A stretch of 23,880 bases of DNA, taken from positions 1 to 23,880 of IMG/VR virus record IMGVR_UViG_3300030106_003224; one strand, 5' to 3'. The position numbers and the translations under genes are program-made. The notes below the pieces were generated by a model, which was not told the DNA's origin, ran no database searches, and saw only the letters and a program-made list of their open reading frames with translations. Shown in pieces: positions 6,918 through 12,836 of this stretch (its first letter is position 1; each line of letters opens with the position of its first letter). Source of the stretch: a virus.

Positions 6918-7510
6918 AGTTTTTATTAGCCCCTTTGGTAGCAGCTTCTATAGCTTGGGGTGCGGTGCAGTTAAACAGCGTAATTTATGATCTAGAGGTA
7001 GACATTGACGAAACCTATAGTGTGTCTGATTTTAACCCAGTAGGTGGAACAACTTACTACAACCCAATGATATTTACTACTTCTGCGGGTGGAGAGTTTG
7101 TATTCGAGAACTATTCTAGCGATTTAACCGCTGGGACTCAAGATACCTCCCTGTTAATATACGATAACCTAGAGGCTAACTTTATTGTTGATGAACCCCT
7201 AATATTTAATGATGGTCCAAACATAGGATTTGGTGGAGGACAACTTGATACCTTTCAGGGCTTTGAAAGATATAATCAGCCATTTAATGCTAGTATTACC
7301 CTATCCGCAAACACTACCTATGCTGCATTATTTTCATCGTTTTTGCCAGATACTACAGGTAGTATGCAAGTAAGGCTTACAGCACCAGGACAAATCACAA
7401 GTGCTGATCTAGTGGCTATACCAGAGTTAAAAAACACTGGACTTTGGATTGCACTAATTATAGCATTTTTTGTAGCATTTAGCTACTTCAAAATAAGAAG
7501 CGATATATAA
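6893..7510 (+). CDS. Exported/anchored beta-rich protein with PEP-CTERM-like tail
   Basis: The product has 205 residues. An N-terminal hydrophobic segment (residues ~9-28, LLAPLVAASIAWGA) acts as signal or anchor. The body (~40-168) is beta-rich and acidic, with 'GGEFVFENYSSD', 'DTSLLIYDNL' and 'LSANTTYAALFSSFLPDTTGSMQVRLTAPGQ', similar in style to exported bacterial pre-peptidase-type/PEP-CTERM proteins. The C-terminus has IPE (176-178), a membrane helix (~183-199) and a short basic end KIRSDI, the layout of a PEP-CTERM sorting tail, although the canonical proline after the E is leucine. It may sit in the host envelope. AAAGAG upstream is a modest RBS. Confidence 0.5.
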   Translation: MHINLQKIKFLLAPLVAASIAWGAVQLNSVIYDLEVDIDETYSVSDFNPVGGTTYYNPMIFTTSAGGEFVFENYSSDLTAGTQDTSLLIYDNLEANFIVDEPLIFNDGPNIGFGGGQLDTFQGFERYNQPFNASITLSANTTYAALFSSFLPDTTGSMQVRLTAPGQITSADLVAIPELKNTGLWIALIIAFFVAFSYFKIRSDI

Positions 7511-7529
7511 TCGCATAATCAAATAAACA

Positions 7530-7535
7530 AGGAGA
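7530..7535 (+). promoter_or_regulatory. Strong Shine-Dalgarno opening the micro-gene array
   Basis: AAGGAGATAATACA precedes the ATG at 7543. The AGGAGA core with 7 bases of spacing is as good as the one before the decoration-like gene and fixes the first tiny gene of the array. Confidence 0.75.
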
Positions 7536-7542
7536 TAATACA

Positions 7543-7635
7543 ATGCCAGGTCACTACGGAAAAATGATGAAGGGTGGTAAAAAGCCAGTCAAAAAAGTTG
7601 CTAAGAAAATGGGTATGAAAAAGAAGAAGAAGTAA
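7543..7635 (+). CDS. Micro-gene 1: 30-residue lysine-rich peptide
   Basis: The product begins MPGHYGKMMKGGKKP and ends in KKKKK; about half of all residues are lysine, with G and M making up much of the rest. The strong SD at 7530-7535 and the coupled downstream start make it a genuine gene despite its size. I recognise similar very short MPG...G-K-K peptides from aquatic phage genomes. A packaged DNA-binding peptide is one idea; nothing in the sequence proves it. The stop overlaps the next ATG (TAATG). Confidence 0.7.
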   Translation: MPGHYGKMMKGGKKPVKKVAKKMGMKKKKK

Positions 7636-7775
7636 TGCCATTTAGCAAATACAGTCCAAAACAAAAGAAGTTAGCTAGGGTTGCACCCCCTCGTAATAAA
7701 ATTACTGCGGCTGACTTCAAAGTACTAAGGAGTAGAAATGCACAGAAAAATACTAACCGTCGCAAGAAAGCTTGA
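7635..7775 (+). CDS. Micro-gene 2: 46-residue basic protein
   Basis: The product begins MPFSKYSPKQKKLARVAPPRNKI and continues with 'TAADFKVLR' and a basic end NRRKKA. It is coupled to gene 1 through TAATG. The K/R-rich ends flank a short possibly helical 'TAADFKVL' core that I recall as conserved in phage proteins of the form SKKQ..LA....KIT.ADF..L. The SD of micro-gene 3 (AAGGAG, 7727-7732) lies inside it. Function is unknown. Confidence 0.7.
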   Translation: MPFSKYSPKQKKLARVAPPRNKITAADFKVLRSRNAQKNTNRRKKA

Positions 7776-7863
7776 GAAGGCTTCTAAGGCTCACGCTGGT
7801 CAAGCGAAGCTTCTTAAATCTATTGTAAAAAATGGCAAAGAAAAAAGCAAAAAGCGGAGGTAA
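7738..7863 (+). CDS. Micro-gene 3: 41-residue basic helical protein
   Basis: AAGGAG at 7727-7732 precedes the ATG by 5 bases, so the start is well supported even though the gene overlaps micro-gene 2 by 38 bases in another frame. The product begins MHRKILTVARKLEKASKAH and ends KEKSKKRR. A single amphipathic basic helix is expected. Its 3' end overlaps the start of micro-gene 4 by 32 bases. Confidence 0.65.
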   Translation: MHRKILTVARKLEKASKAHAGQAKLLKSIVKNGKEKSKKRR

Positions 7864-8005
7864 GATATGCCCTGAAGGTAAGGCTTGGGCGAGACGGACG
7901 TTTGATACGTATCCGTCCGCTTACGCCAACCTGGCTGCATCTAAGTATTGTAAGGACCCTAACTATGCTAAAAAGGCTAAGGGCGGTAGACGAAAGGGTA
8001 GATAG
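7832..8005 (+). CDS. Micro-gene 4: 57-residue basic protein with two cysteines
   Basis: The product contains 'GGKICPEGKAWARRTFD' followed by 'YPSAYANLAASKYCKDPNYAKK' and a G/R/K tail. The two cysteines (13 and 40) and the conserved-looking CP.GK.WA+RTFDTYPSAYAN...SKYCKDPNYA pattern indicate a folded core that I recognise from other viral genomes, without a known function. The stop TAG overlaps a GTG start (TAGTG) of micro-gene 5. The start overlaps micro-gene 3. Confidence 0.7.
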   Translation: MAKKKAKSGGKICPEGKAWARRTFDTYPSAYANLAASKYCKDPNYAKKAKGGRRKGR

Positions 8006-8157
8006 TGGCTAAGATAGGTAAACGTCAGGAAGCGGCACTCAAGGCTCACTCTAAGCACCACAGCAAGAAGCATATGTCTTTTATGCGTAAGCTAATAAAA
8101 GAGGGTGCTACCTTTACTGAGTCCCACAAGAAAGCGATGAAGAAAATTGGTAAGTAA
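8005..8157 (+). CDS. Micro-gene 5: 50-residue basic protein, GTG start
   Basis: GTG at 8005 shares its G with the upstream TAG. The product (MAKIGKRQEAALKAHSKHHS... ending KKIGK) is K/H-rich and has a conserved-looking 'HMSFMRKLIKEGATFTESHKKAMKKIG', two short helices probably packing on each other. Five histidines cluster at 15-23 (H-S-K-H-H-S-K-K-H), which might bind metal. The stop overlaps the next ATG as TAATG. No ATG alternative exists near the start. Confidence 0.65.
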   Translation: MAKIGKRQEAALKAHSKHHSKKHMSFMRKLIKEGATFTESHKKAMKKIGK

Positions 8158-8444
8158 TGGCATCTAAAAGAATCCCTAGAAAAAGACCAGACGGAACTAT
8201 TAGACCTAAGTCTAAGCATTCTGATTTGTATACGGATGAAAATCCAAAAGGAACAATTAAGGGATTAGGATTCAAGGATGTAAAGACAGCTAAATCTAGT
8301 ATAAATAAAATAAAAAGATCAGGCAGAACTCACGCACACAAGATACAGGCAGCAATAGCAATGGAGCAACGGGCAAAAGTAATGAAGAAGACTGGACCTG
8401 CTAGAGTGTATAGAACTTATATTAACAGCATCAAAAAATCATAA
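8157..8444 (+). CDS. Micro-gene 6: 95-residue basic protein
   Basis: The product begins MASKRIPRKRPDGTIRPKSKHSDLYTDE and has a central segment 'GTIKGLGFKDVKTAKSSINKIKRSGRTHAHKIQAAIAMEQRA', which looks like two or three helices, and 'KKTGPARVYRTYINSIKKS' at the end. I recognise the general form (GTIKGLGFK...A..S...I...G..HAHKIQAAIAMEQRA) from phage proteins of unknown function. It is coupled on both sides through TAATG overlaps. Confidence 0.7.
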   Translation: MASKRIPRKRPDGTIRPKSKHSDLYTDENPKGTIKGLGFKDVKTAKSSINKIKRSGRTHAHKIQAAIAMEQRAKVMKKTGPARVYRTYINSIKKS

Positions 8445-8683
8445 TGGCTCAACTCAAACAATGGCTCAAGCAGAACTGGGTAAGGATAGGGACTGATGGA
8501 TCGATTAAAGGCCCTTGCGGAACGTCGAAAGATAAGAAAAACCCTGACCGTTGCCTGCCTAAAAGAAAGGCTCTCAGCCTCACGAAAGCAGAGAGAGCGG
8601 CAACTGCACGTAAAAAGAAAGCGGCAGGAGCCAGAGGAAAGACAGTCGTAGCCAACACACCCAGAGCAAGAGTTAGAAGCTAA
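8444..8683 (+). CDS. Micro-gene 7: DUF5872-like basic protein
   Basis: The 79-residue product has a W-rich start (LKQWLKQNWVRIGTDGSIKGPCG), followed by 'KNPDRCLPKRKALSLTKAERAATARKKK' and a tail 'GKTVVANTPRA'. The pattern W..IG.DG.I.GPCG....K.P.RCLP..KA.SL....R.A.A.KKK..G....V.NT is one I recognise as a viral domain of unknown function (DUF5872, from memory). Two cysteines at conserved-looking positions may bind metal. It is coupled upstream and downstream by TAATG overlaps. Confidence 0.7.
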   Translation: MAQLKQWLKQNWVRIGTDGSIKGPCGTSKDKKNPDRCLPKRKALSLTKAERAATARKKKAAGARGKTVVANTPRARVRS

Positions 8684-8919
8684 TGAGGAAGGAACACAAA
8701 AGTAAAAAAGGAGGACTGACTGCCGCTGGTCGCGCCTACTTCAAGCGTAAGACAGGTGCTAACCTCAAGCCCCCTGTTACTGAAAAGAATCCAAAGGGTA
8801 AAAGACTTGCCCGGAAAAAATCATTCTGCGCTAGAATGGCAGGAGTCAAGGGTCCAATGAAGGACAAGAAAGGAAGACCAACACGTAAGGCACTAGCCTT
8901 GAAGCGTTGGAGGTGCTAG
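8683..8919 (+). CDS. Micro-gene 8: DUF6321-like basic protein
   Basis: The 78-residue product reads 'KKGGLTAAGRAYFKRKTGANLKPPV', then 'NPKGKRLARKKSFCARMAGVKGPMKD', then 'PTRKALALKRWRC'. I recognise this GGL...GR...... TG.NLKPPVT...P.GKR..RRKSFCARM.G..GPM pattern as a viral domain of unknown function (DUF6321, from memory). It is extremely basic, with two cysteines. It starts on the previous stop (TAATG). The GGAGG that serves the next gene is inside its last codons. It closes the micro-gene array. Confidence 0.7.
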   Translation: MRKEHKSKKGGLTAAGRAYFKRKTGANLKPPVTEKNPKGKRLARKKSFCARMAGVKGPMKDKKGRPTRKALALKRWRC

Positions 8920-8921
8920 TT

Positions 8922-10226
8922 ATGGGATTTGGGCAAAGAGCAAATAAGTTTAATGAGTTAGGAAAAGTAATATCAATACGTCCTAGCTCTGGAACTCCTA
9001 CGACTGTAATTGAATCATTTCAGATTCAAAGTAGCGGTCAACCCGCTAGTGTAATTCACGCAAGAGACCCTATATTCATACCAGGTACAGAAACCGCATT
9101 GGAGTCCGATGCACTATTTTTTATGCCCACAGAAAGTTATGGGGCTGATGGAGTTCCTCGATATACTCAACTGGTAATAAACGATGGATTTTCTAACCCT
9201 AAAAAAATTAGTGAGTATAACGAATACTTTACTGTTACAAAACCAGGCACAATGTCAACAGCTATTACTTCTGCTACTTCCACAATAGCAACCAGCACTG
9301 GTACTATATCTACACAGGGTCAAGTAATTACTCCTAGAGCTACAACAGTTCCTCAAACATACAGAAAAGAGGGCCTTGTTGAAGTTTTTTTAACTACATC
9401 AAGTGATGCAGACACGGAAGTCGCTTATTCTGATGATGGAGTAAACTGGTGCCATTTAGCAGTTAGGGGACTTTTTTTTAACGGTCTTGGCGGTGCATTT
9501 TCAGCTTCAAATAAATTTCAAAATTTTCCAAAATATTTAGTAGGTGCTCTTGCAACAAGGTCAATTGAGATAGGACAAGGATTATTGTCTACCTTAAACT
9601 TTATCTCTTCGTTTAAAATTGAAGCAACTGGCGCAACTTCTTATGATACTCACGGTATTTATAGATCAAAAGTAGTTCCCTTTTTAAGAGATGAAAGCGG
9701 AACTCAATATTTCTTAAAAACCAATGTAACATTCTCTGGGGCTTCTGTTAATGCAAGTGCATCAGAAAACGGAACCATTTCTGGTTCATTTGGAGGGGTT
9801 ACATTTCCAGAGGGATACAATGAGCATGCGGTAAATGATGATCCAGTGTACAAATCAGTGCCCGATTCGGGTCGCTTTATCGTAAGCGTTGAGGCTAATG
9901 GTGTAACCCAAACTGTTTCTGATTCAGAACGGGGTGACACAACAGATGGTTTTTCTAAAACATTTACAGATATTTCTGGAGCCAATAGCATTCAAGCTGT
10001 ATTTGGATATAAAACCACTGTTAACATATCGGGTTCAGGATCAGTAACTTCTCCTTCAGGCATCACCAACGGCAGTTTTATTTACAGGGCAGAGGGAGAT
10101 AACATTGATTTTACTTTTAGTACACCACCATCATCAATAACTTATGATAGTGTTGCTCAAATTGTAAGTGGAACAACGTTTACTATAACTGTTCTAAAAA
10201 ACGCCACTATCGCTATTGCCTTTTAA
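8922..10226 (+). CDS. Putative tail/fibre structural protein
   Basis: The start is set at ATG 8922 because GGAGG at 8909-8913 lies 8 bases upstream; an in-frame TTG at 8907 would overlap that SD. The 434 residues are S/T/G/N-rich and beta-rich with no cysteine cluster (only one Cys near residue 170). The C-terminal ~120 residues read like two small Ig-like or bacterial-repeat beta domains ('GRFIVSVEANGVTQTVSDSE' and 'TTVNISGSGSVTSPSG'), as found at the ends of fibres. A virion surface or tail role is likely from composition and location. No family is firmly recognised. Confidence 0.5.
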   Translation: MGFGQRANKFNELGKVISIRPSSGTPTTVIESFQIQSSGQPASVIHARDPIFIPGTETALESDALFFMPTESYGADGVPRYTQLVINDGFSNPKKISEYNEYFTVTKPGTMSTAITSATSTIATSTGTISTQGQVITPRATTVPQTYRKEGLVEVFLTTSSDADTEVAYSDDGVNWCHLAVRGLFFNGLGGAFSASNKFQNFPKYLVGALATRSIEIGQGLLSTLNFISSFKIEATGATSYDTHGIYRSKVVPFLRDESGTQYFLKTNVTFSGASVNASASENGTISGSFGGVTFPEGYNEHAVNDDPVYKSVPDSGRFIVSVEANGVTQTVSDSERGDTTDGFSKTFTDISGANSIQAVFGYKTTVNISGSGSVTSPSGITNGSFIYRAEGDNIDFTFSTPPSSITYDSVAQIVSGTTFTITVLKNATIAIAF

Positions 10227-10228
10227 TA

Positions 10229-10546
10229 ATGGATGATGAATTATTATACGGTGATCCTGAAGGTGATCCAATAACCAAGCCAGACATTTCTAGAAGGATT
10301 AATGTTGATGAAGAGGTATCTCTGGGCGATATATCTCTGAGCGATATATATCTTAATGCAACTTCTTTAACGTCTGAACCAGTTGTACCAGCAGGAGACA
10401 TTGAGTTTGAATCAGAACTTTCAAAAGTAGCAGATATAGATGGAGCAGCCGCAGGGTCTGCATCGTCTGGCTTTTCTGAAACAGAAGTAACAATATGTAT
10501 TAATGGCACTCCGACTACGGGAAAAATATTGTTTAAGGCAAATTAA
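10229..10546 (+). CDS. Small acidic protein, unknown
   Basis: The product has 105 residues and is strongly acidic (many D/E), with few aromatic residues. 'LGDISLSDIYL' is encoded by a 15-base tandem duplication (10322-10351) around GATATAT. There is no SD; the ATG follows the previous stop by two bases, so coupling is probable. It lies between fibre-like genes and may be a chaperone or small fibre component. No family is recognised. Confidence 0.5.
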   Translation: MDDELLYGDPEGDPITKPDISRRINVDEEVSLGDISLSDIYLNATSLTSEPVVPAGDIEFESELSKVADIDGAAAGSASSGFSETEVTICINGTPTTGKILFKAN

Positions 10547-10560
10547 AGTCGATTATTGAT

Positions 10561-11118
10561 GTGTCAAATATACTAATAACACCAATTAAAATAGATGGGA
10601 CGCACTACTGTTTACAAACCAGCGGATTAACAGTTCCTATACTTGGAGGCAATATGCCCTCTAGCACAGGTGCCTTAGTTGGTCCTGTTGCTGGTTCTGG
10701 ATTACCTACACTTACTGGACGCAATGTTTTTAATGTTTATCAATCAAATCCAGGGCCAGGAAGTGATGGCGCATTTACAGACAGTCAAAGAACGGGAAGT
10801 ATTAAGTTTGGCGTTCACCCGTGTGCTGAGAGTATATCTATTCAAGTAGCAGGTAGAGCTGATATATATGGATCAGGTTTTGATACCCTAGACATTACCA
10901 TAGATGGCGTTCAAGAAGCATTTTTTCAAAGCACGTCAGATGAACCTAGTAGTACTAGACCAGCTTCAGGAGTTAATATCTATAATCAAACAGTAACAAA
11001 GACATTTTCAACAGATGTACCTTGTGGTCACATAGTCAATATTTCTGGTGCATCTGGAACTTTTGCAAATAATAACGTAGGTTATGATGTAAGGATTTCA
11101 GTGACCCTCCCTACCTAA
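10561..11118 (+). CDS. Beta-rich putative structural protein, GTG start
   Basis: The frame opens with GTG at 10561 (185 residues); no ATG lies nearby in frame until a Met at residue 32, and no SD is visible, so the start is less sure than the gene. The sequence is S/T/G-rich with strands such as 'SIKFGVHPCAESISIQVAGRADIYGSG' and 'HIVNISGASGTFANNNVGYDVRISVTL', like a compact beta-sandwich. Three cysteines are present. Position among tail/fibre genes suggests a virion component. The stop is directly followed by copy 2 of the repeated extended -10 element. Confidence 0.5.
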   Translation: MSNILITPIKIDGTHYCLQTSGLTVPILGGNMPSSTGALVGPVAGSGLPTLTGRNVFNVYQSNPGPGSDGAFTDSQRTGSIKFGVHPCAESISIQVAGRADIYGSGFDTLDITIDGVQEAFFQSTSDEPSSTRPASGVNIYNQTVTKTFSTDVPCGHIVNISGASGTFANNNVGYDVRISVTLPT

Positions 11119-11141
11119 CCCTTTATGATATAATACACCCT
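11116..11141 (+). promoter_or_regulatory. Repeated intergenic element with extended -10 box (copy 2)
   Basis: From the stop codon, TAACCCT is followed by a 3-base spacer, TGATATAATACAC (11126-11138), and ATGG at 11142. It nearly repeats the element at 3551-3575. TG-A-TATAAT is a perfect extended -10; transcription would begin at or within a few bases of the ATG. No SD is present. Confidence 0.6.
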
Positions 11142-12836
11142 ATGGACGAAGAAGAAGAGCTAGAAAACACCCTTATCGGACAAGAGGAAGAAGCACCTGC
11201 TGTGAATACGGGGGATGCCCTAATAGGTGCTGGGCAACCAATGTTTACCGCAGATTCTAATGTAGTTGCATCAGTTCCTGGCATTGAAAACATTAGGAAT
11301 CCTGGTGCGTTTAACCTGAGGACTGAAGATTTAGGAAACGGCACTTCTCAAATTTCTTCATTCCCAGATTTTACGGGAGTAGGTGTATCTTTAAGTCCTT
11401 TTGTAAAAGGAGCTTTAGATGCTTTTAAAAAAGGGATTACTCAACCTCAATTTGGAATTAGGGGGTTTGATCCAAGGCAAAATCCTTATCAGGATACAAT
11501 CTCCGCGCAAGCCCCTCCAGAGGAAACACAAACTCCGTCAACATCAGCGCCAGCAACACAATTCTTAACACCTGATCCATTGGTTCTTCCTTCAGAAACT
11601 ATTGGTCAAACTCCATCGGTAAATCTTTTTTCTGCAGAAAATTCAACACAGGTTAATCCAATGATGCAGCCGTTAACTCAAGATCAATTAAACGCTATCC
11701 CGGCCCCTCTTCCGCAGGGAGTGCAAAGGGGATCACCTCAGGCTAATTTTTTAAACACTTTAAGAGAGTCTGATAATAACTTGACCGAACAACAAATTGC
11801 TCAATTCCGTCAGGATGCTCAAGATATGGGAACTACATTTGATCCCGTAACTGGATTTAGCCGTGACCCATTTTTAAGTCGAGAAGCAAGTAGGACATCC
11901 ACACTAATGCCTGGTCAAACCCTATCTCAGTTTATTCGCAACGAGGATGCTCCAGAGCAACGCACGGAGCAGTTTGTTGACCCTCAAGGTCGTCTGCGTC
12001 GTAGGTTAACACCACAGGCATCCGCACTTCAAGGATTTGCTCCAGGGGTGCAACCACTGGCATCTGAGTTTACTGACTTTGAACAAGCAAGTCTAGAAAG
12101 ACAACAAAGAATCGGTGGCACTGGAAGTTTTGCTGGTGACAGTGCAGCACGTGAAGCTAGGATCGCAGAAAGAGATAGGCTACCAGGTGAAACTCAAACA
12201 GAAAGAGATACTCGTATAGCACGAAGTAGAACTACTGGTGGACAAACAGAGGGTATATCCTTTGATGAAGCAAGGCGTAGAGCAGAGGGTCAACTCGCCG
12301 CACGGGGAGTAACAAATCCACCCGTATCTCAGGTCAATGCTTTAGCTACAAGCATACAGGCTGCGGAGCCAGAACGTCTAGCAGAATTAAAAATTAAGAG
12401 AGCTAAGGATGCTGCTGAACTAGCTAAGGATGCTGCTAAACTTAGGGATGAAGAAGCCAAGAAGGACTTCAAGCCGCAAGTAGTTGAAATAGGTGGTCAA
12501 AAACTCATACAACTTTCTCCAAATTATTATCAACCAGTTCGTCCAGAACCTACAGAAGAAGAGCCGTTTGTGCCAAGAGTATTGGAGGAAGGTGGCTTTA
12601 CTTACTATGAGGTTGCTCCAAATCGTTTTGAACGCCAGCCAAAAGATACAGCCTCTACTACTGAAGAAACAAGTGAATTGATTCCCATGGACGGTGAAGC
12701 CCCTGTTGTAACTGAGACTACCCCCACAGTTCCTAATAATATAAAGGATTATCCAAGCGTAGAAGCCGCTGAAGCAGCAAATTTAGCCCCAGGAACTAGA
12801 ATAACCGTTCAAGGCAAACCTGCAATAATTGAATAA
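11142..12836 (+). CDS. Large proline/glutamine-rich virion-type protein
   Basis: The product has 564 residues. The N-terminus is very acidic (MDEEEELENTLIGQEEEAP); residues ~110-420 are rich in Q, P, T, S and R with 'QFIRNEDAPEQR', 'FDEARRRAEGQLAARG' and other charged helices; ~415-450 is an A/K/D-rich helix with a short repeat (KDAAELAKDAAKLRD); the C-terminal ~110 residues have 'VVEIGGQKLIQLSPNYY' and 'TRITVQGKPAIIE' strands. It appears mostly disordered with helical islands, typical of phage internal or tail-tip proteins encoded next to the ejection protein. The stop overlaps the next ATG (TAATG). No known enzyme motif is seen. Confidence 0.5.
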   Translation: MDEEEELENTLIGQEEEAPAVNTGDALIGAGQPMFTADSNVVASVPGIENIRNPGAFNLRTEDLGNGTSQISSFPDFTGVGVSLSPFVKGALDAFKKGITQPQFGIRGFDPRQNPYQDTISAQAPPEETQTPSTSAPATQFLTPDPLVLPSETIGQTPSVNLFSAENSTQVNPMMQPLTQDQLNAIPAPLPQGVQRGSPQANFLNTLRESDNNLTEQQIAQFRQDAQDMGTTFDPVTGFSRDPFLSREASRTSTLMPGQTLSQFIRNEDAPEQRTEQFVDPQGRLRRRLTPQASALQGFAPGVQPLASEFTDFEQASLERQQRIGGTGSFAGDSAAREARIAERDRLPGETQTERDTRIARSRTTGGQTEGISFDEARRRAEGQLAARGVTNPPVSQVNALATSIQAAEPERLAELKIKRAKDAAELAKDAAKLRDEEAKKDFKPQVVEIGGQKLIQLSPNYYQPVRPEPTEEEPFVPRVLEEGGFTYYEVAPNRFERQPKDTASTTEETSELIPMDGEAPVVTETTPTVPNNIKDYPSVEAAEAANLAPGTRITVQGKPAIIE

